From an uncultured Paracoccaceae bacterium (lineage in GTDB: Bacteria > Pseudomonadota > Alphaproteobacteria > Rhodobacterales > Rhodobacteraceae), in the NCBI GenBank assembly GCA_947498985.1, contig CANMMF010000001.1:1-64000 (forward strand): a DNA stretch of 64,000 nucleotides. Direction: 5' to 3'. Position numbers and translations under genes: made by a program. Below are positions 21,244 to 30,982 of the stretch, piece by piece (position 1 is the first letter of the stretch; each line of letters starts with the position of its first letter). The notes under the pieces are model-generated. The model was not told the origin of the DNA. It made no database searches and saw only the letters and a list, made by a program, of their open reading frames with translations.

Positions 21244-22134
21244 ATGTTGGCCGCCATCCCCTTCCCCGACCTCTCGCCAGAGCTCTTTGCCGTCACGATT
21301 TTCGGGACCGAGTTCGCGTTGCGCTGGTACGCGCTGGCCTATATCGCAGGCATCCTCATCGGCTGGCGCATCGCCGTCTGGGCGGTCAAACGCCCGCATC
21401 TGTGGCGCCGCGACACCGCACCTCTGACCGTCTCGCAGGTCGAGGATCTGCTGACCTACGTGATCCTCGGCATCATTCTCGGCGGTCGCCTCGGCTATGT
21501 GCTGTTTTACCAGCCGGTCTATTACCTGCAGAACCCGTTCGAAATCCCGATGATCTGGACCGGCGGCATGTCCTTTCACGGCGGGCTGCTGGGTGTGGTG
21601 ACCGCGCTTTTGATCTTTCACCGCCGCACCCGCGTGCCGCTGGGCCCCACCGCGGATCTTCTGGCGCTGGCCACGCCGGTGGGCATCCTGCTCGGGCGGC
21701 TGGCGAATTTCGTCAACGCAGAGCTCTGGGGCCGGGCCACCGACATGCCCTGGGGCGTGATCTTCCCCGGTGCCGCGGCGCAGGACTGCGGGCAGCCCGA
21801 AGGCATGCTCTGCGCCCGCCACCCGTCGCAGCTTTATGAGGCCACGCTCGAAGGGCTGCTGCTGCTCATCGTGCTATTTGTTCTGGTCCATCGCGGCGCG
21901 CTCAAACAGCCCTGGCTGGTGGCTGGCACCTTCTTTGCCGGATACGGGATCGGCCGGTTCATCGTCGAGTTTTTCCGCCAGCCCGATGCGCAATTCGTCT
22001 CGCCTGGCAATCCGCTCGGGCTGGCGGTGGAGATCGGCGGCTACGGTCTGACCATGGGCCAGCTGCTGACCCTGCCGATGATCCTCGGGGGGGCTGCCGC
22101 GATCCTCTGGGCGCGACGCCGCCAACCGGCATGA
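21244..22134 (+). CDS. lgt: Prolipoprotein diacylglyceryl transferase
   Basis: [52 protein letters not shown] motifs. Confidence 0.97.
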   Translation: MLAAIPFPDLSPELFAVTIFGTEFALRWYALAYIAGILIGWRIAVWAVKRPHLWRRDTAPLTVSQVEDLLTYVILGIILGGRLGYVLFYQPVYYLQNPFEIPMIWTGGMSFHGGLLGVVTALLIFHRRTRVPLGPTADLLALATPVGILLGRLANFVNAELWGRATDMPWGVIFPGAAAQDCGQPEGMLCARHPSQLYEATLEGLLLLIVLFVLVHRGALKQPWLVAGTFFAGYGIGRFIVEFFRQPDAQFVSPGNPLGLAVEIGGYGLTMGQLLTLPMILGGAAAILWARRRQPA

Positions 22135-23195
22135 CGCCTCTGGCAGAGATCCTGCGCGCGCAAATCGCCTGCACCGGCCCCCTGACGCTGGCCGACTACA
22201 TGACCGCCTGCCTGCTGCACCCCGAGCACGGCTATTACATCACCCGCGATCCGCTTGGCGTTTCGGGCGATTTCACCACCGCGCCGGAAATCAGCCAGAT
22301 GTTCGGAGAGCTCATTGGCCTTTGTCTGGCGCAAAGCTGGCGCGATCAGGGCGCGCCCTCGCCGTTTTGTCTGGCCGAGCTCGGGCCCGGTCGCGGGACA
22401 CTCATGGCCGACATCCTGCGGGCCACCCGGGCTGTGCCGGGGTTCCGCGACGCCGCCCGCCTGCATCTTGTGGAAGCCAGCCCGGCGCTGCGCGCAGAGC
22501 AGGCAAGCAGCCTTTCCGGACACAGCCCGCAATGGCACGACACGCTCGAAACGCTGCCTTCGGCGCCGCTTTTTCTCGTCGCCAACGAGTTCTTCGATGC
22601 GCTGCCGATCCGGCAGTTCCAGCGCGACCCCAAAGGCTGGAGAGAGCGCGTGGTCGGCCTGCACGGCGACGCGCTCGCGCTTGGCCTTGTCGATCCGGTC
22701 CCGCATGCCGCGCTTGATCATCGGCTGCAGGACACATCACCCGGCCAGATCGTGGAAACCTGCGCGCCGGCCCGCGCGGTGAGCGGCGAAATCGCCGCCC
22801 GGATCGCCCGGAATGGCGGCATGGCGCTGATCGTCGACTACGGCGATTGGCGCAGCCGCGGCGATACGTTCCAGGCGCTGCGAAATCACGCCCCGGTCGA
22901 TCCGTTTGACGCGCCGGGCACGGCGGATCTGACTGCCCATGTGGATTTCGAACAGCTGAGCCTGGCCGCCAGGCCAGTCGGGCAGAGCGGGCTGACCGCG
23001 CAGGGGGTGTTCCTGGAACGTCTGGGCATCACCGCACGGGCACAAGCGCTGGCGCGCAATCTGAGCGGCGCGGCTCTTGAGCAGCATATCGCTGCACATC
23101 GCCGGTTGACGCACCCCGCAGAAATGGGTTCGCTGTTCAAGGCATTCGCCCTTTTTTCCACCGGCGCCCCGACGCCACCCGGATTGGATCCATGA
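22131..23195 (+). CDS. MidA/NDUFAF7-family SAM-dependent methyltransferase
   Basis: [62 protein letters not shown] overlap with lgt. Confidence 0.9.
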   Translation: MTPLAEILRAQIACTGPLTLADYMTACLLHPEHGYYITRDPLGVSGDFTTAPEISQMFGELIGLCLAQSWRDQGAPSPFCLAELGPGRGTLMADILRATRAVPGFRDAARLHLVEASPALRAEQASSLSGHSPQWHDTLETLPSAPLFLVANEFFDALPIRQFQRDPKGWRERVVGLHGDALALGLVDPVPHAALDHRLQDTSPGQIVETCAPARAVSGEIAARIARNGGMALIVDYGDWRSRGDTFQALRNHAPVDPFDAPGTADLTAHVDFEQLSLAARPVGQSGLTAQGVFLERLGITARAQALARNLSGAALEQHIAAHRRLTHPAEMGSLFKAFALFSTGAPTPPGLDP

Positions 23196-23947
23196 CGCTC
23201 GACATCATCACGGCGCACAGTCTCGACCCGTTCCGACACGGATTTTTCACCCGCAAGGGCGGCGCGTCCTCGGGTGTGTTTGCCGGGCTGAACTGCGGCG
23301 CGGGCTCTTCGGATCAGTCCGAAATCGTCGCGATCAACCGCGCGCGCGTGGCCGATGCGATGCAGGTGTCGCCGGACGCGCTGGTCAGCGTGCACCAGGT
23401 GCATTCACCCGATGTCCTGCATGTGCAATCGGTCCCGGACGGAGCCCGTCCGCAAGCCGACGCCATGGTCACCGCGACGCCGGGTCTGGCCCTGGCGGTT
23501 CTCACCGCCGATTGCCAGCCGGTGCTCTTTGCCGATCCGCAAGCCCGGGTGATCGGTGCGGCCCATGCCGGGTGGCGCGGCGCACGCGATGGCGTGCTCG
23601 AGGCAACCGTCGCCGCGATGGAAGAGCTTGGCGCCGCACGCGACGCGATCCGGGCGGTGATCGGCCCGTCGATCAGCCAGCGCGCCTATGAGGTCGGGCC
23701 GGAGTTCTTCGACGATTTTCTCGCCGAGGATCCGGGCAATGCGCGGTTCTTTGCAGGCGGCGACGGCGACCGCATGATGTTCGATCTGCCCGGCTACGGT
23801 CTGGCGCGCCTGCGGGCCGCAGGCATCGAGGCGGAGTGGACGCGCCACTGCACCTATTCCGACGCCGACCGGTTCTATTCCTATCGCCGCACCACCCACG
23901 CCAAGGAGGCCGACTACGGACGCCTGATCTCTGCCATCCGGATCTGA
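23192..23947 (+). CDS. pgeF: Peptidoglycan editing factor PgeF (laccase-domain family)
   Basis: HGFFTRKGGASSGVFAGLNCG, HQVHSPDVL, LTADCQPVLFAD, AAHAGWRGA, TYSDADRFYSYRR. Confidence 0.93.
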   Translation: MTLDIITAHSLDPFRHGFFTRKGGASSGVFAGLNCGAGSSDQSEIVAINRARVADAMQVSPDALVSVHQVHSPDVLHVQSVPDGARPQADAMVTATPGLALAVLTADCQPVLFADPQARVIGAAHAGWRGARDGVLEATVAAMEELGAARDAIRAVIGPSISQRAYEVGPEFFDDFLAEDPGNARFFAGGDGDRMMFDLPGYGLARLRAAGIEAEWTRHCTYSDADRFYSYRRTTHAKEADYGRLISAIRI

Positions 23948-24102
23948 GCGCCTTTTGCACCTCCTGCCCGGCGGACGAACAAAGACGCCAAATCCTCACT
24001 ATTGTCCTCGCTCTGTCACAAGTGCGCCCCATTTCGCGCCGAAATTAACCTTAACGACAGCAAGGAAAGGCCGGGGCAAACACTGGCAACAGGAGCAGAG
24101 AC

Positions 24103-24273
24103 ATGAAGAACCAGACCCGTTTCATCCGGTCCATCACCCGGACTGCCGCCGAAATGACCGCCCCGGGTGCGGAGACGCAGATTGCCATGCCGTGGCATCG
24201 CGGCGCGCCGCGCGCGGCGTTTATCGAAAAGCGCTCTGTCCCGGCAAGCCAGCTCAAACGCGCCTCCGCCTGA
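24103..24273 (+). CDS. Small protein, 56 aa, unknown
   Basis: Below the ORF-track cutoff; AGGAG 6-7 nt upstream; MKNQTRFIRSITRTAAEMTAPGAETQIAMPWHRGAPRAAFIEKRSVPASQLKRASA. Confidence 0.5.
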   Translation: MKNQTRFIRSITRTAAEMTAPGAETQIAMPWHRGAPRAAFIEKRSVPASQLKRASA

Positions 24274-24667
24274 TCGCGGGCCGGTCTCGCGCGGGGTGTG
24301 GCGTCTGAGCGCCGCCCTTTGACCTGCGCGCACCCTTTTGCAGGCAGGCCAACGCAGCGCGACGCGCCGTCGCCTCGGCGAGAGTGCCGCGCATGGTGGA
24401 TCTGCGGCGCCGGTACCTGAACCCGCGCCCCCGACATCCCAGCACACAGATGATTCGGCGAAAAACCGCGCAAATCGGGCGCGGTTGTTTCGTGTTCTCA
24501 AACAAAGCCCGATCCGGCACCGGATTAATCCCGCAATTGCATATGAATCGTGGTTAATTTTGACTTTGGCGGCGGATTCCCGCTTAACTGTCACCAGCGA
24601 AAACAACTGTCCTTTCGTCGTTGTTGGTGGGGGCCAACACGGATGTGACCAACCGTATGGTGTTCAC

Positions 24668-25459
24668 ATGAGTAGCCTCCGTCCGAGTATCAAAGCCGAT
24701 ACGACATCCGTTTCCCTCCAGATCTCGCAGCACAGCGCGCCGATTGGCGATGGTGCGCCGCGCCGGTCCGTGTCGCTCATGCGCAAGTACGAAGCGTCCG
24801 CGCTGCTGCCCGACCTTTCGGTGTCGTTTAAGCAGCATGTCGCACCGGCCACCGCCATTTTCGAGGAATGCGCCACCGCCTTTGCCCGCGGCACGCTTGT
24901 ACCCACGGTGCGCGGGCCGGTTGCCATCGAGGATCTGATGCCCGGCGACTATGTCGAGACGACGGACGGCTCCGAGCCGGTGACCTGGATCGGCTCGACC
25001 ACCTATGTGCCGGGCCTCAGCGACGACACGACCACGCTGACCAATCTCACGCGGATCACCTCCGACGCCTACGGCATCGGCCGCCCGGGCATGGACATTC
25101 TGGTGGGCCCCGCCGCCCGGCTGGTGGTCCGCCACGCCAAGCTCGAAAAGCTCATCGGTCAGGAATCGGTGCTGGCGCCTGTGGCCGATTACACCGATGG
25201 CGACCGGCTGTTGCAGATCTCTCCCGCAGGTCCGGTGCAGCTTTACCATTTCATGGTGCAAAGGCACGCCACCGTCACGATCGGCGGGATCGAGCTTGAG
25301 ACCTATCATCCGGGAAAGGCGCTCAACCAGCTCAACGGACAGAACCTGCGCGCGCTCTTCCTGTCGATGTTTCCCAACATCGAGCGGCTTGAGGATTTCG
25401 GAACGGTCAACCTGAGCCGCACCAGTCGCGAGGTCATCGACAGCCTGATCGACACCTGA
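24668..25459 (+). CDS. Hint-domain (hedgehog/intein N-terminal-like) protein
   Basis: ECATAFARGTLVPTVRGPVAIEDLMPGDYVETTDGSEPVTWIGSTTY matches Hint-domain pattern common in Roseobacters. Confidence 0.8.
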   Translation: MSSLRPSIKADTTSVSLQISQHSAPIGDGAPRRSVSLMRKYEASALLPDLSVSFKQHVAPATAIFEECATAFARGTLVPTVRGPVAIEDLMPGDYVETTDGSEPVTWIGSTTYVPGLSDDTTTLTNLTRITSDAYGIGRPGMDILVGPAARLVVRHAKLEKLIGQESVLAPVADYTDGDRLLQISPAGPVQLYHFMVQRHATVTIGGIELETYHPGKALNQLNGQNLRALFLSMFPNIERLEDFGTVNLSRTSREVIDSLIDT

Positions 25460-25481
25460 CCCGCGTCAGCGCAACCCCGCG

Positions 25482-25982
25482 TCAGGCGGAGCGGCTCAGC
25501 CGCTCCTCCATCACTTCGAACGGCACACCCGGTTCGTCCTTCGCGCCGCGGATCACCAGCGAGGTCTTCACGCTCGCCACGTTTTCAGCCGCCGTCAGCT
25601 GACCGGTCAGGAAGTTCTGAAAACTGCCCAGATCGGGGGCCACACATTTCAGGATGAAATCCACCTCGCCGTTGAGCATGTGGCACTCGCGCACAAGCGG
25701 CCAGGACAGGCAACGGGTCTCGAAGGCGCGCAGGTCGCTCTCGGCCTGGCTCTGCAGACCGACGCTGACAAAGACCTGTACCTCGAAGCCGAGCTCGCGC
25801 GCGTCCACATCCGCGTGATAGCCCCTGATGAAGCCTTGCTCTTCCAGCGCCCGCACCCGGCGCAGACAGGGCGGCGCGCTGATGCCCACGCGCTTGGCCA
25901 GTTCCACGTTGGTCATGCGCCCGTCGGCCTGCAGCTCCGCCAGTATCTTTCGGTCGATCGGGTCCAGACGGTGACCTGCCAT
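25482..25982 (-). CDS. Lrp/AsnC family transcriptional regulator
   Basis: [60 protein letters not shown]. Confidence 0.95.
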   Translation of the reverse strand: MAGHRLDPIDRKILAELQADGRMTNVELAKRVGISAPPCLRRVRALEEQGFIRGYHADVDARELGFEVQVFVSVGLQSQAESDLRAFETRCLSWPLVRECHMLNGEVDFILKCVAPDLGSFQNFLTGQLTAAENVASVKTSLVIRGAKDEPGVPFEVMEERLSRSA

Positions 25983-26027
25983 GTTACTCCCCCATTTTGG
26001 CAATTATTATACCACCTACGCGTTTGC

Positions 26028-26058
26028 GCGCAATAATATTTCACAGTAGCGCAATAAT
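26028..26058. promoter_or_regulatory. Phased direct repeat GCGCAATAAT x2 in the lrp-trxB divergent intergenic region
   Basis: GCGCAATAAT at 26028-26037 and 26049-26058, 21-bp periodicity. Confidence 0.5.
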
Positions 26059-26212
26059 CTTCCGCCATCAAACGCGGCACCTGGCACATATCCGGTCCAC
26101 CGCCGCGACCAGGCTCGCAGTGCATGGCAAGATGCGCCCCCTGCCCCTTTCCGTTCAAGCGCACGCTGTTTATATGGGCGTCTCATCTGCTCAACGCCGG
26201 AGGTCGCTGCCC

Positions 26213-27217
26213 ATGTCCCAAACCCGTCACACAAAGGTGCTGATCATCGGCTCCGGTCCGGCAGGCTACACCGCCGGTGTCTACGCGGCCCGCGCGATGG
26301 TCGAACCGATCCTCGTGCAGGGGCTGGAGCCCGGCGGTCAGCTGACCACCACCACCGAAGTCGAGAACTGGCCGGGTGACACAGAAGTGCAGGGGCCGGA
26401 CCTTATGGTCCGGATGGAGGCGCATGCCCGCGCCATGGGCTGCGAGATCATCGGCGACATCATCACCCGGATCGAGTTCGACAAGCGCCCGTTCGTGGCC
26501 CATGCCGACAGCGGCTCGACCTTCACCGCCGACGCTATCATACTGGCCACCGGCGCGCGCGCCAAGTGGCTGGGCCTGCCCTCCGAAGAGGCCTTCAAGG
26601 GCTTCGGCGTCTCGGCCTGCGCGACCTGCGACGGCTTCTTTTACCGCGGCAAGGAGATCGTGGTGATCGGCGGCGGCAACACCGCCGTGGAAGAGGCGCT
26701 GTTCCTGACCAATTTTGCCTCGAAAGTCACGCTGATCCACCGCCGCGACGAGCTTCGCGCCGAGAAGATCCTTCAGGACCGGCTGTTCAAGAACCCCAAG
26801 ATCGAGCCGCTGTGGTTTCACCAGCTCGAAGAGGTTGTGGGCGACGACAATCCCAAAGGCGTGACGGCCGTGCGCGTGAAAAATGTCCAGACCGGCGAGA
26901 TCACCGAGATCCCATGCGCGGGCGTGTTTGTGGCCATCGGTCACGCGCCCGCCAACGAGCTGGTCAAAGACGTGCTTGAGACGCATATGGGCGGCTACGT
27001 GGTGACCAGACCCGACAGCACCGAAACCTCGATCCCGGGGATCTTTGCGGCGGGCGATCTGACCGACCACAAATACCGCCAGGCGGTTACCTCTGCGGGC
27101 ATGGGCTGCATGGCCGCGCTGGAGGCGGAGCGCTTTCTGGCCGAGCAGGGCGAAGACGATGGCAAGGACGTGAGCGAACCGCTCGGATACGGCGCGCCGG
27201 TGACGTCGGACGCGTAA
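26213..27217 (+). CDS. trxB: Thioredoxin-disulfide reductase
   Basis: [31 protein letters not shown] redox site, [34 protein letters not shown]. Confidence 0.97.
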   Translation: MSQTRHTKVLIIGSGPAGYTAGVYAARAMVEPILVQGLEPGGQLTTTTEVENWPGDTEVQGPDLMVRMEAHARAMGCEIIGDIITRIEFDKRPFVAHADSGSTFTADAIILATGARAKWLGLPSEEAFKGFGVSACATCDGFFYRGKEIVVIGGGNTAVEEALFLTNFASKVTLIHRRDELRAEKILQDRLFKNPKIEPLWFHQLEEVVGDDNPKGVTAVRVKNVQTGEITEIPCAGVFVAIGHAPANELVKDVLETHMGGYVVTRPDSTETSIPGIFAAGDLTDHKYRQAVTSAGMGCMAALEAERFLAEQGEDDGKDVSEPLGYGAPVTSDA

Positions 27218-27244
27218 ACCTCCTCCGGATTTCCAAACTGCCTA

Positions 27245-27276
27245 AACACCCCGGTGCCGCAAAGCGCCGGGGTGTT
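27245..27276. terminator. Terminator-like hairpin after trxB
   Basis: AACACCCCGG ... CCGGGGTGTT, 10-bp perfect stem, 12-nt loop. Confidence 0.65.
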
Positions 27277-27391
27277 GCGCATGGGCCCGTTCATGCGGTC
27301 TGCTCCTTAGGGTCTTCTAGACGGACCCTTCACACAACTGTCCCCACCGGCCGCAAAGCGCCGGGCCACACATGGAAAAGGGGACGCAACC

Positions 27392-28714
27392 ATGGCTTCG
27401 CACGGCACGCTCACACATATTCCGGGGCCGCCTGCGCTGCCCGTCATCGGTCACACCGTGCAGATTGCGCGCGACAGCTATGGCACCCAGCAGCGCTGGA
27501 TGCGGCGCTACGGCAATGTCTACAAAACCCATATGCTGGGGCGCTGGCGGGTCAATCTCTGCGGGCCGGACGCGCTCGAGATGGTGCTTCTGGACCGTCA
27601 GAAGATCTTTTCCTCGAAAGGTGGCTGGGACGCGCTGGAACGGCTCTATCCCGGCGGGTTGCTGCTGCAGGATTTTGACGAACACCGCGCCAGCCGCCGC
27701 ATCATGACGGCCGCGTTTCGCGCCGGAGCCATGGCCGATTACCGCAGCCGGATGACCGAGGCGATGGAACAGCTGCTCACGACCTGGCCCGAGGGCACAC
27801 CATTCCGTTTCTACGATGCCGCCAAGGAGCTGACGCTGCGCATGGGTGGGGCCGTGTTCATGGGGCTTCCGCTGAACGGCGCGCTGGCCAAGCAGCTGAA
27901 CGCCGCGATCCGCGACGAGATCCGCGCCGCCCTCGCGGTCATCCGCACGCCGGTCCCCGGGACCGCGATGTGGCGGGGGGTGCGCGGGCGGCGCTTTTTG
28001 CTCGAGACCTTCCGCGCGCTGATCCCCGAGCGGCGCCGGACCGGCGGCAACGACTTCTTTTCGCAGATGTGCCTGGCCCGCGACGAGGATGGTGCGGCCT
28101 GGGGCGAGGCGGAACTGCTCGACCAGTTCAACCTGCTGATCATGGCCGCCCATGACACCACCGCGACGACGCTCACCGCGATGATGGCAGCGCTGGCGCA
28201 GAACCCCGCCTGGCAGGACAAGCTTGCCGATGAGGTCGCGGGCCTTGGCGATGGTCCGCTTGACGATGCGGCGCTCGCGCGCATGACCGAGACCGACAAG
28301 GTGATGAAAGAGGCGCTGCGCCTGATTACCCCGGTGCCGTTCATTCCACGCCTCGCGCTCGAGCCGTTCACATTCGACGGCATCGAGATTCCGGCGGGCA
28401 CGTCGATTGCGCTCAATCCCGGCGTGACGATGCGGTCGCCCTCGCTCTATACCGATCCGCTGAGCTTCGATCCGGACCGGTTCAGCCCCGAGCGGGCCGA
28501 GGACAAGCGCCACAAGTTCGCCTGGACGCCGTTTGGCGGCGGCGCGCATAAATGCCTTGGGATGCATTTCGCGTCGATGCAGGTGAAGATCTTCATCGCA
28601 ACCCTGCTGCGTCACAGGCGCGTGTCGCTTGCAGGCAGGGCGACGCCGCACTGGTCGATGATGCCGATCCCGCGACCGACCTGCGGCCTGCCCGCGGTGC
28701 TTTCGGCGCGCTGA
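27392..28714 (+). CDS. Cytochrome P450 (second, unrelated paralogue)
   Basis: I-helix MAAHDTTATTL, ExxR KEALRLI, haem loop FGGGAHKCLGMHFA. Confidence 0.93.
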   Translation: MASHGTLTHIPGPPALPVIGHTVQIARDSYGTQQRWMRRYGNVYKTHMLGRWRVNLCGPDALEMVLLDRQKIFSSKGGWDALERLYPGGLLLQDFDEHRASRRIMTAAFRAGAMADYRSRMTEAMEQLLTTWPEGTPFRFYDAAKELTLRMGGAVFMGLPLNGALAKQLNAAIRDEIRAALAVIRTPVPGTAMWRGVRGRRFLLETFRALIPERRRTGGNDFFSQMCLARDEDGAAWGEAELLDQFNLLIMAAHDTTATTLTAMMAALAQNPAWQDKLADEVAGLGDGPLDDAALARMTETDKVMKEALRLITPVPFIPRLALEPFTFDGIEIPAGTSIALNPGVTMRSPSLYTDPLSFDPDRFSPERAEDKRHKFAWTPFGGGAHKCLGMHFASMQVKIFIATLLRHRRVSLAGRATPHWSMMPIPRPTCGLPAVLSAR

Positions 28715-28722
28715 GGCGCCAC

Positions 28723-28813
28723 GGATCCCGCCATGGCCGGGCGTCACTGGGGATTTTAGGCAACAAATCGCGGATCCGGCGCATTCGGGGTTTCCTCCAG
28801 CGCCGGAATGACA
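28723..28813. repeat. Pair of degenerate interspersed-repeat ends related to GGATTCCCGCCTGCGCGGGAATGACA
   Basis: GGATCCCGCCATGGCCGGGCGTCA (28723-28746) and GGTTTCCTCCAGCGCCGGAATGACA (28789-28813), same orientation, intergenic. Confidence 0.5.
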
Positions 28814-28815
28814 GA

Positions 28816-28835
28816 TGTGTTCAGCCGTGAACACA
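28816..28835. promoter_or_regulatory. 20-bp perfect palindrome upstream of MarR-EPS/ATP-sulfurylase fusion (operator candidate)
   Basis: TGTGTTCA-GCCG-TGAACACA, 8-bp perfect arms, 16 bp upstream of ATG 28852. Confidence 0.65.
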
Positions 28836-28851
28836 CTTTGAGTCGCCCGCC

Positions 28852-30930
28852 ATGTCCGCGATCCCCGCCAGCCACACCCTGCCGGAAGAAGATCAGCTCT
28901 TCCGCCTTCTGCGCCAGCTCGACACGGCGCCGGAGGCGTCGCAGCGCGCCACCGCCGAGGCGCTGAACATCTCGCTCGGTCGGCTCAACGCCTATCTGCG
29001 CGCGGCATCAGAGGCGGGCCTCGTCAAGATCACCAACCGGACCGGTCCCGACCGCAGGCAGCGCTTTGCCTATGCGCTGACGCTGCGCGGCGCGACCGAA
29101 AAAACCCGTCTCACCGACCGCTTTCTGGCCCGCAAACGGGCCGAATACGACGCCCTGCACGCCGAACTGACCGGCGCTGCAAGCGGCCTCGCCCCCATCA
29201 AGTTGAGGAACATTCCCATGCAGAACAATCTGGCCCCCATCCCGGAGCTTTTCGTGTCCTACGAAAGCGCCCAGAAACTCAAGGTCGAGGCGGGGGAGCT
29301 GACCTCTCACGACCTCACACCGCGCCAGATCTGCGATCTGGAACTGCTGATGAACGGCGGCTTCAACCCGCTGAAGGGGTTCCTGTCGGAGGCCGATTAC
29401 AACGGTGTGGTCGAGGAAATGCGGCTGGCCGACGGCACGCTCTGGCCGATGCCGATCACGCTGGATGTGAAAGAAGGCTTTGCCGAAGGTGTCGAGATCG
29501 GTCAGGACATCGCCCTGCGCGACCAGGAGGGCGTGATCCTCGCCACCATGACCGTCACCGACAAGTGGACACCCAACAAGGCGCGCGAGGCCGAGAAGGT
29601 CTTTGGCGCCGATGACGACGCGCATCCGGCCGTCAACTACCTGCACAACCAGGCGGGCAACGTCTATCTGGGCGGGCCGGTGACCGGCATCCAGCAGCCC
29701 GTGCATTACGATTTCCGCGGTCGCCGCGACACGCCGAACGAGCTGCGCGCCTATTTCCGCAAGCTTGGCTGGCGCAAGGTTGTGGCCTTCCAGACCCGCA
29801 ACCCGCTGCACCGCGCGCATCAGGAGCTGACCTTCCGCGCCGCGCGCGAGGCCGAGGCCAACCTGCTCATCCACCCCATTGTCGGCCTGACCAAACCCGG
29901 CGATGTCGATCACTTCACCCGCGTGCGCTGCTACGAGGCGGTGCTCGACAAGTACCCCGCCTCCACCACCACCATGTCGCTGCTCAATCTGGCGATGCGC
30001 ATGGCGGGTCCGCGAGAGGCGGTCTGGCACGGGCTTATCCGCGCCAACCACGGCTGCACGCATTTCATCGTCGGCCGCGACCACGCGGGCCCCGGCAAGA
30101 ACTCCGCCGGAGAGGATTTCTACGGACCCTATGATGCGCAGGATCTGTTCCGCGAATACCAGTCCGAGATCGGCTGCGAAATGGTCGACTTCAAGCACAT
30201 GGTCTATGTGCAGGAGCGCGCGCAATACGAGCCCAATGACGAGATTGCCGACAAGGACAATGTCACGATTCTGAACATCTCGGGCACCGAGCTGCGCCGC
30301 CGTCTGCGCGAAGGGCTCGAGATCCCCGAATGGTTCTCGTTCCCCGAAGTGGTGCGCGAGCTGCGCCGCACCTCGCCGCCGCGCTCCGAGCAGGGCTTTA
30401 CCGTATTCTTCACCGGCTTTTCGGGCTCCGGCAAGTCGACCATCGCCAACGCGCTGATGGTCAAGCTGATGGAGATGGGCGGCCGTCCCGTGACGCTTCT
30501 GGATGGCGATATCGTGCGCAAAAACCTCAGCTCCGAGCTTGGGTTCTCGAAAGAGCACCGCGACCTCAACATCCGCCGCATCGGCTATGTCGCCTCCGAG
30601 ATCACCAAGAATGCGGGCATCGCGATCTGCGCGCCCATCGCGCCTTATGCCACCACCCGCCGTGCGGTGCGCGAGGATATCGAGGCGTTTGGCGCCTTCA
30701 TCGAAGTGCATGTGGCGACCTCGATCGAAGAATGCGAACGCCGCGACCGCAAGGGGCTCTACAAGCTCGCGCGCGAAGGCAAGATCAAGGAATTCACAGG
30801 GATTTCAGACCCCTATGATGTTCCCGTCGATCCCGAACTGCGTGTCGAGACCGAGGGCACGGATGTCGACAATTGCGCACATCAGGTGATCCTGAAGCTT
30901 GAATCGATGGGTCTCATCGCCGCGCAATAG
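28852..30930 (+). CDS. Fusion: EPS-associated MarR-type winged helix + sulfate adenylyltransferase + adenylylsulfate kinase
   Basis: N-term LPEEDQLFRLLRQLDTAPEASQRATAEALNISLGRLNAYLRAASEAGLVKI...TEKTRLTDRFLARKRAEYDALHAEL resembles MarR_EPS; then ATP sulfurylase (QTRNPLHRAHQELTFRA) and APS kinase (GFSGSGKSTIANAL). Possible internal start at 29218 (GAGGAAC then ATG). Confidence 0.9.
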   Translation: MSAIPASHTLPEEDQLFRLLRQLDTAPEASQRATAEALNISLGRLNAYLRAASEAGLVKITNRTGPDRRQRFAYALTLRGATEKTRLTDRFLARKRAEYDALHAELTGAASGLAPIKLRNIPMQNNLAPIPELFVSYESAQKLKVEAGELTSHDLTPRQICDLELLMNGGFNPLKGFLSEADYNGVVEEMRLADGTLWPMPITLDVKEGFAEGVEIGQDIALRDQEGVILATMTVTDKWTPNKAREAEKVFGADDDAHPAVNYLHNQAGNVYLGGPVTGIQQPVHYDFRGRRDTPNELRAYFRKLGWRKVVAFQTRNPLHRAHQELTFRAAREAEANLLIHPIVGLTKPGDVDHFTRVRCYEAVLDKYPASTTTMSLLNLAMRMAGPREAVWHGLIRANHGCTHFIVGRDHAGPGKNSAGEDFYGPYDAQDLFREYQSEIGCEMVDFKHMVYVQERAQYEPNDEIADKDNVTILNISGTELRRRLREGLEIPEWFSFPEVVRELRRTSPPRSEQGFTVFFTGFSGSGKSTIANALMVKLMEMGGRPVTLLDGDIVRKNLSSELGFSKEHRDLNIRRIGYVASEITKNAGIAICAPIAPYATTRRAVREDIEAFGAFIEVHVATSIEECERRDRKGLYKLAREGKIKEFTGISDPYDVPVDPELRVETEGTDVDNCAHQVILKLESMGLIAAQ

Positions 30931-30951
30931 GCCGCTTCCGAGGCCTTGGAG

Positions 30952-30976
30952 AGAGCCGGGCCGCGCGCCCGGCTCT
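30952..30976. terminator. Terminator-like hairpin between convergent genes
   Basis: AGAGCCGGGC-CGCGC-GCCCGGCTCT, 10-bp perfect stem. Confidence 0.8.
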
Positions 30977-30982
30977 TTGCGT

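Noticed and set aside
29008-30711. 567-aa minus-strand ORF opposite ATP sulfurylase/APS kinase
   Set aside because: Shadow ORF; the plus strand carries conserved catalytic motifs.
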